Notes: generated from the sequence alone by a model not told the origin. Shown: positions 35,018 through 44,235, counted from the first letter of the stretch. The stretch: DNA of 64,000 nucleotides from Sporomusa ovata DSM 2662 (GCF_000445445.1 NZ_ASXP01000001.1:70001-134000); one strand, 5' to 3'. Program-made: numbers and translations.

Positions 35018-36502
35018 GATAATTTTGTGTAAATAGAAATTCCTTACAGCAAGAAATAGTGGCTTTTTACAAAAGCAAAGTTACTCATTGCACCTTGATG
35101 AATCTTCTCCCTGGGCGAGATGGAAGTATGCGCGCGATAGCGTGAATGCTTTCGTCTCGCACCGGGGAATCATATTTTACTGGAGCAATCAGCCTGCATA
35201 CCGATCTTCAAACAATAATGCTAAATGATTTAAAACCATATCCCAATCGCGATACCGTTGAGTCCATTTTTTGACAATATTATTCGACGCTAAATATAAC
35301 ATTTTGCGCAGAGAATCATCGTTAGGAAAAACAGCTTTTGTTTTAGTTACTTTTCGGAATTGCCTATGCAATCCTTCAATAATATTCGTCGTATATATTA
35401 TTTTCCGAATACTGGGAGGATATGCATAAAAGGTAGACAAAATATCCCAATTATCTTCCCAGCTTTTTATGGCAGCCGGATATTTATCACCCCATTTCTC
35501 TTTAAAGCTTAGTAGTTTCTCTAACGCTGCTTCTTCCGTTACTGCCGTATAAACTTCTTTCAAATCTGCGGTAAATACCTTCGCATGTTTGTAGTTGACA
35601 TACCGCATACTTGCACGGATTTGATAAATGATACAGCGTTGTATTCCAGCTTTGGGATAGGCGGCTCCGATTGCTTCCCGGAAACCATTGAGCCCATCAA
35701 CACAAAATAGGTAAACATCTTGTACGCCGCGGCTTTTCAGCTCGTTTAGTACACTAAGCCAAAATTTGCTGCTTTCGTTTTCTCCAATCCATATACCCAA
35801 TATTTCCTTATAGCCTTCTAGATTTATTCCCAATACTACATAGGCTGCTTTCGTAATAATCTGGTGATTTTCACGGATTTTATAGTGTATGGCATCTAGA
35901 AAAACGAACGGATATACTGCTTCTAGTGGTCGATTTTGCCATTCAGTAACTTGAGGCATGATTTTTTCGCTTATTTTACTTACCAGTTCTGGTGAGATTT
36001 CTACATCATATAAGCTCTTTATCTGTTCTGATATATCCCGAATACTTAGTCCGGCGGCATATAGAGATAATATTTTTTCTTCCATACCATCAACATTCCG
36101 GCTGTATTTACCAATGATCTGTGGTTCATATTCACCGTTTCGATCACGGGGAATCGTAATCTCTACTTCACCTAGTTGCGTTTTTACTTTCTTTTTCGAA
36201 TAACCATTCCGATAATTTTTCGACACACCTGATTCGACATCATCCGACCGACGTTCCTGTTTTACGTAACCCAGTTCAGTTTCTAATTCTGCTTCCATTA
36301 TTTCTTGGAGTACATCTCTGAACATGTCTTTTATCGCGTTCATGACTTCCGTGGTATTGTTGAATTTTTGCTCTTTAATTAACTCTTTGATAGCTTCCTT
36401 TGGTATTGTTGCCATAAAAAATCTTCCTTTCTGACTTAAATAGTTTCATTCCTATTCTTGCCAGTAAGGAAGATTTTTCAAACCTATTTACACAAAATTT
36501 TC
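35018..36502 (-). mobile_element. IS256-family insertion sequence
   Basis: GATAATTTTGTGTAAATAG at the left end mirrors CTATTTACACAAAATTTTC at the right end, one mismatch. One transposase gene fills the element, which is about 1.49 kb. Flanking 8-mers (GGTCTGCG and TGTGCCCT) do not match, so no clear target duplication is seen. A rearrangement after insertion, or a different end point, is possible. Confidence 0.88.
35189..36415 (-). CDS. IS256-family (Mutator) transposase
   Basis: A 408-residue DDE transposase. The catalytic residues are visible in VFLDAIHYK, FCVDGLNGF and TTNIIEGLHRQFR. The QRCIIYQIR segment replaces the more usual QRCIVHQIR. It is full length for the family. ATG has GAAAGGAAG upstream. 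No frameshift is seen, so it may be active. Confidence 0.95.
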   Translation of the reverse strand: MATIPKEAIKELIKEQKFNNTTEVMNAIKDMFRDVLQEIMEAELETELGYVKQERRSDDVESGVSKNYRNGYSKKKVKTQLGEVEITIPRDRNGEYEPQIIGKYSRNVDGMEEKILSLYAAGLSIRDISEQIKSLYDVEISPELVSKISEKIMPQVTEWQNRPLEAVYPFVFLDAIHYKIRENHQIITKAAYVVLGINLEGYKEILGIWIGENESSKFWLSVLNELKSRGVQDVYLFCVDGLNGFREAIGAAYPKAGIQRCIIYQIRASMRYVNYKHAKVFTADLKEVYTAVTEEAALEKLLSFKEKWGDKYPAAIKSWEDNWDILSTFYAYPPSIRKIIYTTNIIEGLHRQFRKVTKTKAVFPNDDSLRKMLYLASNNIVKKWTQRYRDWDMVLNHLALLFEDRYAG

Positions 36503-36532
36503 TGTGCCCTCACACCACTTGTTATGTGAAGA

Positions 36533-37453
36533 TTAGGCCAAAATTTCCGGCTTCCTCAATAATATTTCATCTGATTGCAGTTGTGTTTCAACATTTTCAA
36601 AACCAAGTCTTTCTATGGTTTGAGAAAAGCGTTCTCCGGTTTTACCCTGTTCTTTGTAAAAAAGAATAGCCGTTTCAATTACGCGTAAGGCTTCTTCTTT
36701 ACTTGTAAACATTTTGTTTAATGCTTGGCCACGAGCTATGTTTTTACCCCATCTGCCGCCAATGTATAGCTTATAGCCCTGTATTCCGCCTTTTATAGCA
36801 TCAAAATTGCATTTCCCAATACAGCGTCCACAATGTTTACAATTGTCAGGGTTAATTTCCAAAATACCTTCTACCATAGTAGCGGCATTTACCGGACAAG
36901 CTGCAGCGACCGAACATTTTTTACAGCCCTTACACTGGTCTTTATCAAAAATAGGAATCATTTGACCAATAATACCTAAATCATTTAAGTCCGGTTTTAC
37001 ACAGTTATTTGGACAGCCACCTACTGCAATTTTAAATTTATGTGGCAATTTCACACTAGCATAGCCGTTGAAAAATCTTTCATGAATTTCTTTGGCTAAG
37101 CCGGAGGCATCGATGAGGCCATATTGGCAGGTGGTGCCTTTACAGGCGACAACTGGACGTACTTTAGTACCTGTCCCCCCGGTAACGAGGTCTTCTTTGG
37201 CAATATAGGAACGGAAGTCTTCAATCTTGTTATATGGAATACCCTGACATTCTACACTAAGTCTTGTTGTAAAGGTTATAATACCATTACCAAATAACTC
37301 AGCAGCAGCAGCTATACATTTAGCCTGAGCAGCTGTAATAGCACCATTCACGGTAAGCACTCTTGCTGAAAAATTATCTGTTCCTTTGTTGTTAAGAAAG
37401 CCAAGTGCCTTTACTCTTTTTTCATCTTCTTTACTAATTGTTAATGTAGCCAT
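36533..37453 (-). CDS. Siroheme/4Fe-4S nitrite-sulfite reductase-like protein (AsrC type)
   Basis: A 306-residue protein. The N-terminal ferredoxin-like half-domain is followed by the siroheme-[4Fe-4S] ligands (CKGTTCQYG and GGCPNNC), then two ferredoxin motifs (CKGCKKCSVAAACP and CKHCGRCIGKC). This architecture is that of clostridial-type or anaerobic sulfite reductase subunit C. It would reduce sulfite or nitrite, receiving electrons through its own clusters. No AsrA/AsrB partner is adjacent. It is divergent from a LysR regulator, which probably controls it. Confidence 0.88.
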   Translation of the reverse strand: MATLTISKEDEKRVKALGFLNNKGTDNFSARVLTVNGAITAAQAKCIAAAAELFGNGIITFTTRLSVECQGIPYNKIEDFRSYIAKEDLVTGGTGTKVRPVVACKGTTCQYGLIDASGLAKEIHERFFNGYASVKLPHKFKIAVGGCPNNCVKPDLNDLGIIGQMIPIFDKDQCKGCKKCSVAAACPVNAATMVEGILEINPDNCKHCGRCIGKCNFDAIKGGIQGYKLYIGGRWGKNIARGQALNKMFTSKEEALRVIETAILFYKEQGKTGERFSQTIERLGFENVETQLQSDEILLRKPEILA

Positions 37454-37553
37454 TTTTCATATTCTCCTATGCTATTATTTCCTAAAAAATATCTATGGTA
37501 ACAATATAACACTTGTTGATTAATAATTAAAGTGATATTATTTTATGATAATA

Positions 37554-37568
37554 ATAGGTAAAACCTAT
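37554..37568. promoter_or_regulatory. Probable LysR-type operator
   Basis: ATAGGTAAAACCTAT is a 15-bp palindrome containing the T-N11-A form of LysR boxes (T37555, A37567). It lies between the sulfite reductase-like gene and the LysR gene, about 40 bp before the latter. A second AT-rich palindrome, TTATTTTATGATAATAA, is beside it. Confidence 0.65.
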
Positions 37569-37605
37569 TAGCTGTAATTTGGTTTTTAAAAGTTAAGGAG
37601 AAAAA

Positions 37606-38529
37606 ATGACAATACGGCATCTGAAAATCTTTATTGCTGTGGCCGAAACTGGTAAAATGAGTGCTGCTGCTGCCAAATATTTTATTTCTCAGCCAACGGT
37701 GAGTCAGGCAATTAAAGAATTGGAAAATCATTACGGAGTATTGCTATTTGAAAGAATTTCAAAAAAGTTATACATAACGGAAGCCGGGAAGAATCTACTT
37801 ATCTATGCCAGGGTAGCAGTAAAGCAATTTGATGAATTGAACAAGTATATGTTTATCGAAGGTCATTCGGAAAAAATACGTATTGGTGCTACGGTAACAG
37901 TAGGCTCTTGTCTGTTACCGTCCATTCTTAATCATTTTAAGGAACGTAGGCCGCATGTAGGAACCTTTGCCTATATGAATAATACAAAATCTATAGAAGA
38001 TAAAATTTTGAAAGCAGAGTTGGATATTGGAATTGTGGAAGGTCAGGTCAAAAGCCATGACTTAGTCAACACTCCGGTCATAAAGGATTATCTTGTTATT
38101 ATATGTGCTAAAAGCCACAATTTTGCAGGTCGTAAACGGATTTCGATAAAAGAACTCGAGAATGAATATTTTGTAATGCGCGAAGAAGGAAGCGGCACCA
38201 GGGAATTGTTTGAGAATTATATGCAAAAGAATGGAACTAAAATGAAAGTCGCCTGGGAAGTAACTTGTCCGGGCGTAATAAAAAATGCTGTATTGGAGAA
38301 TAATTGTCTGGCAGCGATATCGATAAGATTAGTGGAAGAAGAGATAAAAAGTGGACAGCTATATGTGATAAAGAGTAAAGAAAACGCTTGGGATAGATCA
38401 TTTAACATAGTCTATTATAAAAATAAGTATATAAGTGAAAGTATGAAAACGGTAATGGAAATTGTTAAGGAGTATAACAATGCAGATATCTTAAAGGGTA
38501 TACCAACAGGAATCCTTGTAAATGATTGA
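37606..38529 (+). CDS. LysR-family transcriptional regulator
   Basis: A 307-residue protein. The N-terminal winged helix (HLKIFIAVAETGKMSAAAAK, FISQPTVSQAIKELE) is followed by a substrate-binding domain (IRIGATVTVGSCLLP onward) of normal length. RBS AAGGAG is 8 bp before the ATG. It is divergent from the sulfite/nitrite reductase-like gene and likely regulates it; the effector is unknown. Confidence 0.94.
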   Translation: MTIRHLKIFIAVAETGKMSAAAAKYFISQPTVSQAIKELENHYGVLLFERISKKLYITEAGKNLLIYARVAVKQFDELNKYMFIEGHSEKIRIGATVTVGSCLLPSILNHFKERRPHVGTFAYMNNTKSIEDKILKAELDIGIVEGQVKSHDLVNTPVIKDYLVIICAKSHNFAGRKRISIKELENEYFVMREEGSGTRELFENYMQKNGTKMKVAWEVTCPGVIKNAVLENNCLAAISIRLVEEEIKSGQLYVIKSKENAWDRSFNIVYYKNKYISESMKTVMEIVKEYNNADILKGIPTGILVND

Positions 38530-38755
38530 TTACAAACCAAGAAAACCTTATCCTTCTCATCGGCTTGCAATTTGATGATTTGTCTGGGCGCAGCAGCCGG
38601 ATACTAACTTGAAAATCTGGGAGCTGGGCAATTGACCAGATGATTTTAAAGAGCCAAAACAGCATAAATATAGCATAAAAACAGCAATATTGGTAAATAT
38701 ATACTGGATGAATTCTTCTGAGGACTTTGTCTGGATATCTCAAAGGAGGCTGTTT

Positions 38756-39718
38756 ATGCAGGCCTATTTAGGAATTGATGTTGGCTCAGTTAGTACTAAT
38801 GTGATCATTTTGGATGACCAAGCAGTAGTGAGGGATACTTTATATATTCGTACCCAAGGACGTCCCATCGAGGCCGTACAAACAGGTTTACGGCAAATTT
38901 ATGAACGTAATCCAGATATTATGGTGCGTGGTGTAGGGACTACGGGTAGTGCAAGGGTACTGAGCGGTGTTGTAATAGGGGCAGATAGTGTAAAAAATGA
39001 GATTACGGCTCATGCTGTTGCGGCTATGCATCTGGTACCGGATGTACAGACCGTACTCGAAATTGGAGGGCAGGATTCCAAAATTATTATTATGCGCAAT
39101 GGAATTGTAACCGATTTTGCTATGAATACCGTATGTGCCGCAGGTACAGGCTCTTTTCTTGATCAGCAGGCGGCTAGACTCAATATTCCTATTGAGCAAT
39201 TCGGTGACATCGCGTTAGAGTCTCAGGCACCTGTACGAGTTGCCGGTCGTTGTGCTGTATTTGCTGAGTCTGATATGATTCATAAACAACAGACCGGGCA
39301 TTCAACTGCTGATATTTTACATGGTTTATGTCAGGCATTGGTTCGCAACTATCTCAATAATGTCGGCAAGGGAAAGCAAATTAAAGAACCTATTTTATTC
39401 CAAGGGGGCGTGGCCGCTAATAAGGGTATGTGCCGGGCCTTTGAGGAGGCACTAAATACTAAAGTAGTAGTTCCGCCTCATTTTAACGTTATGGGCGCTG
39501 TCGGTGCGGCTTTGTTAGCTAAGGAAGAAGTTAGTGACGGCCGGCCTACGGCATTTCGTGGTTTTGGAATTACTGATTTTAGCTATCAGCCGAAAAGCTT
39601 TGAGTGCTCAGGCTGTGCCAATATGTGTGAAATTGTCGAAATTAGATTGAATGACAAAGTCATTAGCCGTTGGGGAGATCACTGTGGAAAATGGTCAAAT
39701 AGTGTGACGGTATCCTAA
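38756..39718 (+). CDS. BadF/BcrA/HgdC-type ATPase (2-hydroxyacyl-CoA dehydratase activator family)
   Basis: ATG 38756 has AAAGGAGG at 38742-38749; the open frame reaches back to 38690. 320 residues with an ASKHA fold: YLGIDVGSVSTNVII (phosphate 1), EIGGQDSKIIIM, NTVCAAGTGSFLDQQ, GRCAVFAESDMIH, and GGVAANKG. Cys128-region and GRCAVF cysteines would hold the bridging 4Fe-4S cluster. The tail has an extra C-x2-C-x3-C (CSGCANMCEI) plus a further Cys. It injects electrons into a dehydratase or reductase. No such partner gene is adjacent. Confidence 0.92.
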   Translation: MQAYLGIDVGSVSTNVIILDDQAVVRDTLYIRTQGRPIEAVQTGLRQIYERNPDIMVRGVGTTGSARVLSGVVIGADSVKNEITAHAVAAMHLVPDVQTVLEIGGQDSKIIIMRNGIVTDFAMNTVCAAGTGSFLDQQAARLNIPIEQFGDIALESQAPVRVAGRCAVFAESDMIHKQQTGHSTADILHGLCQALVRNYLNNVGKGKQIKEPILFQGGVAANKGMCRAFEEALNTKVVVPPHFNVMGAVGAALLAKEEVSDGRPTAFRGFGITDFSYQPKSFECSGCANMCEIVEIRLNDKVISRWGDHCGKWSNSVTVS

Positions 39719-39774
39719 AAAGTTTCGAATTTCCTTACTGCCAAAATGCAGGAGACAGCCGGAGTCATCCAATA

Positions 39775-39810
39775 AAAACCCTCTGCTCAAATTATTGAAC
39801 AGAGGGTTTT
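39775..39810 (+). terminator. Rho-independent terminator (convergent genes)
   Basis: AAAACCCTCTG and CAGAGGGTTTT form an 11-bp stem with inner TCAA/TTGA pairing. It lies between convergent genes and can serve both strands. Confidence 0.88.
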
Positions 39811-39846
39811 GAATTAGGAGAAGGAAGATAAGTACAGGATAATACT

Positions 39847-40272
39847 TTACTGGAAACTGATTAATACCAGGCCGATAGTTATAAAAAAGGCCCCCACGAC
39901 CTGGCTGGTCGTAACCATTTCGTGAAGTAGAAAATAACTTAAAATTAATGTAATCAAAGGGGCACAGGCCATAATCAAAGATACCTCATTGATATTGCCT
40001 GCTTTTAAAGCATAAAAGTAGGCTAGATCGCCGAGGAGAGCGGCTAAGATGGCTTCAATTGTAATGATTATCCAGAGCGAAGGTGGTACAGTGAGGAGTT
40101 CATTATAACCGCGGGCGCTAAGAAACCAAGTGGCAATAATAATCGCTGCAATCGTCGTGCGCAGAACAAACGCGGTGACCGGGTTCATGCTATTTAAAAT
40201 TGTTTTGCCGAATAATGGTGCTAAACCTAAGCAAAAAACTCCGGCTAAGGCATAGACTAAAAACATGCTCAC
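39847..40272 (-). CDS. Half-size EamA/DMT-family membrane transporter
   Basis: A 141-residue protein with about five TM helices and a single EamA domain (ILAALLGDLAYFYALKAGN, ending LVLISFQ). Usual DMT proteins have two such domains; small ones may work as dimers. The substrate is unknown. ATG has GAGGAGTG upstream. Confidence 0.85.
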   Translation of the reverse strand: MSMFLVYALAGVFCLGLAPLFGKTILNSMNPVTAFVLRTTIAAIIIATWFLSARGYNELLTVPPSLWIIITIEAILAALLGDLAYFYALKAGNINEVSLIMACAPLITLILSYFLLHEMVTTSQVVGAFFITIGLVLISFQ

Positions 40273-40399
40273 TCCTCATTTCACACTAAGCTTGTTGTAG
40301 ATAAATATGCTAAAATAAGTTTGAAAAAGAACCTTTAGGCTGGTCATTAAATGCTAATTTTATACATAGGCTATGTATTACATAAAGGGGCTGATTAAA

Positions 40400-40536
40400 A
40401 TGGTTGTTAAAGTACTTTTGGCGGTTTTGGGTGGTGGTATTGGTGCTGTAAAAGATATACAGTTTCATTGTGGGCAGCTGCAAAACTGGGTACGTCATTT
40501 CCGTATGGTAGTATCATTATTTTAACCAATTTTAGG
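40400..40536 (+). pseudogene. Remnant of crcB/fluC fluoride channel gene
   Basis: The ATG frame gives MVVKVLLAVLGGGIGAV, the start of CrcB/FluC proteins. A single-base shift just after GCTGT then gives KRYTVSLWAAAKLGTSFPYGSI, matching the family's RY and FPYG segment. The similarity stops within IILTNF, at about one quarter of a normal CrcB. The gene is thus frameshifted and truncated, and ends directly before pfkA. Confidence 0.7.
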
Positions 40537-40550
40537 AAAGGTGGGATAGT

Positions 40551-41510
40551 ATGAAGAAGATTGCGGTAATAACTAGTGGTGGTGACTGCCCGGGAATGAA
40601 TGCAGCTATTCGAGCAGTAGTTCGTGTGGCATTGACTTACGGGATTGAGGTATGGGGAATTAGAAACGGTTATGCGGGTATGATTGCTGATGATATGACG
40701 AAATTAGATTCACGTTCTGTAGGGGATATTATCCAAAAAGGGGGGACATTTTTAGGTACGGCCCGCAGTGAAGAGTTTAGAACCTTGAAGGGACAGCAAA
40801 AGGCGGCCGACAATTTGCAGGCACATGGTATTGAAGGTCTCGTTGTTATTGGCGGTGACGGTTCTCTTACCGGGGCTAAACAACTGAGCGGGCTTGGAAT
40901 TAAGATTATTGGATTGCCAGGGACAATTGACAATGATATTTGGGGCACAGATTATACGATTGGCTTTGATACAGCCGTAAATACAGCACTTGATGCTATA
41001 AATAAATTGCGGGATACTGCCTCTGCGCATGGACGGGTTATGTTGGTTGAGGTAATGGGTCGGGCGTGTGGCTGGATTGCGCTTACAGCGGGACTAGCAG
41101 GTGGGGCTGAAATTATTCTTGTTCCAGAACAACCATTCTCATCAGATAATATTTGCAAAAAACTGGTAGAATCGCGATCTAAGGGTAAGAAATATAGTAT
41201 TATTGTTGTGGCTGAGGGTGCCGGTAGTGCGATGGAGCTGGGTAAATATATCTCAGCCAAGACGGGATTAGAGACGAGGGTATCGGTTATAGGACATATT
41301 CAGCGTGGCGGAGCACCTACTGTAGCAGATCGCCTGCTGGCTAGCCGCTTAGCGGAAAGAGCAGTCAGAGCTCTTGTTGAAGGTAGAAGTGATATTATGA
41401 TTGGCTACAAAAATAACCAATGTGTGGAAGTACCCATTACTGATGCTGTTGGTAAGAAAAAAGACATTGATCCAGAGTTATATCGTCTGGCTGATGTTTT
41501 ATCTCAATAA
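40551..41510 (+). CDS. pfkA: ATP-dependent 6-phosphofructokinase
   Basis: A 319-residue enzyme, normal length for bacterial PfkA. Key motifs: TSGGDCPGMNAAIRA (ATP site), GGDGSLTGA, PGTIDNDIWGTDYTIGFDTA with the catalytic Asp, MGRACGWIAL, and HIQRGGAPTVADR. It phosphorylates fructose 6-phosphate in glycolysis. RBS GGAAAGGTGG precedes the ATG. It appears to be a single-gene transcript ended by the hairpin at 41535. Confidence 0.97.
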   Translation: MKKIAVITSGGDCPGMNAAIRAVVRVALTYGIEVWGIRNGYAGMIADDMTKLDSRSVGDIIQKGGTFLGTARSEEFRTLKGQQKAADNLQAHGIEGLVVIGGDGSLTGAKQLSGLGIKIIGLPGTIDNDIWGTDYTIGFDTAVNTALDAINKLRDTASAHGRVMLVEVMGRACGWIALTAGLAGGAEIILVPEQPFSSDNICKKLVESRSKGKKYSIIVVAEGAGSAMELGKYISAKTGLETRVSVIGHIQRGGAPTVADRLLASRLAERAVRALVEGRSDIMIGYKNNQCVEVPITDAVGKKKDIDPELYRLADVLSQ

Positions 41511-41534
41511 GTTTATCCTTTCTGTTAGGGTAAA

Positions 41535-41576
41535 AAAATCCCGCATTTATTTCCGGGGAAATAAATGCGGGATTTT
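41535..41576 (+). terminator. Terminator of pfkA
   Basis: AAAATCCCGCATTTATTT and AAATAAATGCGGGATTTT form an 18-bp perfect stem with a 6-nt loop. The remaining gap to 41775 contains no convincing gene. Confidence 0.93.
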
Positions 41577-41775
41577 GTCTGATATCCGGATAATGAGAGG
41601 TGTTTCCAATAGTGTTTTTATAAATGTACATCTCAGAGAGAAGCGTTATGTTAATGTGCAATACAATGTAGACCCTTGTTTATTTGCCCTTGCCGTAACA
41701 ATTAGTTATATAATAATATATAAGTATTGGCGTTTAGGGAAGTGTATGCTTTAACTCGAGAGGGGGAGTGAATGC

Positions 41776-43257
41776 ATGGCAGTATGGTTTGGGAAGAATA
41801 AGGCGGTTGAAAAGTTAAGTAAAGTGACGGCTGGCTATTTAAACGGAGATATGTCGATACCGATAAAGATAGAAGAATATCCGGAGGAATTTCGCCCATT
41901 GGCTTGCAATATTGCGGCGTTGTCTGATATGCTCCGGACATTTACCAGGGAAACCCAGGTATCATCAAGTCAGGTTTCGGCAGCGGTAAACCAAGTAAAT
42001 GCGGTTATAGGACAAGCGGCCGATTTAGCGGAGCAAGTTAAACAGGAAACCAATGTCGTTGACGGGTTGTCCCAGGATATTGCGGAAGCTACTAAAAACG
42101 CTGCTAAACAAATTGATGAAGTAATGGTAGCAACGCAAACAATAACTGCAGTAGCTGGCGATATTTATCAAGACAGTATTACTTCAAAAAATGCGGCAGA
42201 ACAAGGTTGTCAAGCGGCAGCTAAAGTAGCTGTGGCTATGGATTCTATCCGCCAGGCTACGGCTGAGGTTAATGGGAAAATTAATGCTCTGACTAAAATG
42301 GCTCGCGAAATTGATAGCTTATTGGCTACGATTCAAGGAATATCCGCGCAGACCAACCTTTTGGCGCTCAACGCAAGCATCGAGGCGGCCCGGGCCGGTG
42401 AGCACGGACGTGGTTTTGCTGTGGTGGCCCATGAGATTCAAAAGCTATCAGATGCTAGTGCCGGCGCCGCTCATTCTGCTAATAAATTGCTGGCCGAAAT
42501 TGACGGTGGCGTAGTATCTGCCGCTAAGGCTGCGGAAGTAGGCGCGGGTGCTGTGGAAGCAGGCGCTAAGGAAATGCGGGAAGCGGATGCGAGTCTCCAG
42601 GCTATTTTTGCTGCCAGTACCCAGGTCGAGACTAAAGTAGCAGAAGCCAGTGCAGCTAGACAGCATCAGCTTGCAGCTACTGAAAAAACGGCAGACTTTT
42701 TGGGGCAAATCGCTGGTATTGCTGAGCAGGCCGCCAGTAGAATGATGACCGTGGCAGCTTCCATCGAACAACAGGATAAGTCGTTGGCTGATACCCGGAA
42801 ACTGGGGGATGTATTAGCTAACGTAGCGGATAACTTAGTAGCTACTACCGGCAAAATAACGCTCGTTGATATCAATAGTCACCAGCAGGCCGAGCTTGAC
42901 GGCAAAATTGCTAAGCTTCGTAATCTGCTTGCAGAGACAGTGCAGGATGAGCGCATTCTATCAATGGATGCTTATAACCATACTGCAATAGTAAATGACC
43001 TCTTGCTGCGACAACCTGAACTTGAGGCCGCTTGGACTAACCTTCCGGATGGGCAGTTTGTTGTTTCGCTGCCACCGGCTGGAATTGCTAATGCGAAAAC
43101 GCGAGAATGGTTTAAACAAGCGATGCAAGGTCAATTCTACGTATCTGAGGTTTATGTTTCGGCGATATCTCATCAACCTTGTTTAACGGTATCTTTGCCC
43201 ATTCGTGATGGCACGGAAAATGTCATTGGTGTACTTGGCGCTGATTTAAGACTATAA
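41776..43257 (+). CDS. Soluble methyl-accepting chemotaxis protein with C-terminal sensor domain
   Basis: A 493-residue protein without TM segments. The MCP signalling hairpin covers about 60-360, with the tip sequence QTNLLALNASIEAARAGEHG. After it comes a PDC/Cache-like segment near 390-493 (TREWFKQAMQGQFYVSEVYV, then LPIRDGTENVIGVLGADL), which in most receptors is periplasmic and N-terminal. Here it must be cytoplasmic and C-terminal. A four-helix-like N-terminal stretch precedes the hairpin. The signal is unknown. ATG 41776 has GAGGGGGAG upstream. Confidence 0.9.
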   Translation: MAVWFGKNKAVEKLSKVTAGYLNGDMSIPIKIEEYPEEFRPLACNIAALSDMLRTFTRETQVSSSQVSAAVNQVNAVIGQAADLAEQVKQETNVVDGLSQDIAEATKNAAKQIDEVMVATQTITAVAGDIYQDSITSKNAAEQGCQAAAKVAVAMDSIRQATAEVNGKINALTKMAREIDSLLATIQGISAQTNLLALNASIEAARAGEHGRGFAVVAHEIQKLSDASAGAAHSANKLLAEIDGGVVSAAKAAEVGAGAVEAGAKEMREADASLQAIFAASTQVETKVAEASAARQHQLAATEKTADFLGQIAGIAEQAASRMMTVAASIEQQDKSLADTRKLGDVLANVADNLVATTGKITLVDINSHQQAELDGKIAKLRNLLAETVQDERILSMDAYNHTAIVNDLLLRQPELEAAWTNLPDGQFVVSLPPAGIANAKTREWFKQAMQGQFYVSEVYVSAISHQPCLTVSLPIRDGTENVIGVLGADLRL

Positions 43258-43258
43258 A

Positions 43259-43594
43259 TTACATTACAAGTACCAATAACATTTTAAAGTTTTCTACAGC
43301 GTCAAGGCCATGAGGAATTTCAGCCGGCATAACAACGACTTGTCCGGTAGTTGCTGTGACTTTTTCGTGGCCAATTGTGATTTCAGCCTTTCCATCAAGG
43401 ATGTAGACCATGGCATCGCCGGGGGCAGAGTGACTGCTGATAGCTTCGCCTTTGGCAAAAGCAAAGAGGGTCATACTAAGTGTCTGATTTTGTGATAAAG
43501 TCAAGCTTACCACTTTGCCAGGTTGATAATCTACCAGAGTAACCATTTCCAGGGCCTTGCTGAACTCAATATTTTTGATAAATTGCTTTTCCAT
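43259..43594 (-). CDS. Cupin-domain protein
   Basis: A 111-residue single cupin with both motifs: GEAISSHSAPGDAMVYILDG and PAEIPHGLDAVENF. Metal-ligand His/Glu are partly present. The family includes small sensors and enzymes; the substrate is unknown. The RC of CCTCC upstream gives a good RBS. Convergent with the MCP gene. Confidence 0.88.
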   Translation of the reverse strand: MEKQFIKNIEFSKALEMVTLVDYQPGKVVSLTLSQNQTLSMTLFAFAKGEAISSHSAPGDAMVYILDGKAEITIGHEKVTATTGQVVVMPAEIPHGLDAVENFKMLLVLVM

Positions 43595-43692
43595 TATAAA
43601 AACCTCCTTGTATTTGGCATGAAGTGTATCTTTGTATTTAGTTTACCAAATCAACTTAGAAGAGACTGTGATGCAAGTCACAGTTTGCCGAA

Positions 43693-43718
43693 AAAACAGG
43701 CCGGAGTTGGCCTGTTTT
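43693..43718 (-). terminator. Terminator after the 95-residue gene
   Basis: AAAACAGGCC and GGCCTGTTTT form a 10-bp perfect stem with a 6-nt loop. It lies downstream of the minus-strand gene at 43735. Confidence 0.85.
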
Positions 43719-43734
43719 TCATTTTTTCTTACTT

Positions 43735-44022
43735 TTAACGAACATCATTATTCAAATCAAGAAACCCGTCTTCAGAAACCCGTACATTAAGGCTAGCATT
43801 CTCTTTATGCCCCCAGAGCATTCTTGCTACCAAACTGTTCGCAGCGAATTTATTGTTAAACTTGAGTGTCTCTGCCTGGAAAGTATCATGGGTGTTATCA
43901 AAACTACTCTCATGAGTTACTGCATTGGTATAGTCAATATCAGGATCTTCATGAAAGGCGGGAGTTGCAGGGACAGTAGATTGGTTGGTTCCTACTTGTA
44001 AATTATTTTTAGTTTCAGTCAT
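43735..44022 (-). CDS. Hypothetical protein, 95 residues
   Basis: The open frame is longer (to 44364), but the ATG at 44022 has GGAGG 8 bp upstream and gives 95 residues. The product is hydrophilic and starts MTETKNNLQVGTNQSTV; it has SFDNTHDTFQAETLKFNNKF and a C-terminal LNVRVSEDGFLDLNNDVR. No signal peptide or known domain. It is divergent from asnB. Function unknown. Confidence 0.7.
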   Translation of the reverse strand: MTETKNNLQVGTNQSTVPATPAFHEDPDIDYTNAVTHESSFDNTHDTFQAETLKFNNKFAANSLVARMLWGHKENASLNVRVSEDGFLDLNNDVR

Positions 44023-44235
44023 GATAATTTCCTCCTGATTGCAACAGGTATATTTGAAGTTAGCGTATCCGTTGAATCCTTGTGCCATACATACTTTCTT
44101 TGAGTTTGTGACAATTGTTTGTTTTCGTGCATATTTATAAGCATGTGATGCGTGAGGCAAAGTCGCCTGTGCAACGTACCAGAGAGCTGGCTGCGTGTTG
44201 ACACAGGCTATTCTTTTGGGGAGATGATGGGTACA

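Noticed and set aside
35010..36510. Target-site duplication for the IS256 element
   Set aside because: The 8-bp flanks GGTCTGCG and TGTGCCCT do not match.
40290..40399. Fluoride riboswitch before the crcB remnant
   Set aside because: The conserved GGNGATGG and CTGATG blocks are not present in the right order.
44150..44235. T-box-like leader before asnB (CCAGAGAGCTGGC segment)
   Set aside because: No T-box sequence complementary to a tRNA end and no antiterminator/terminator pair follow; the space to the start is too short.
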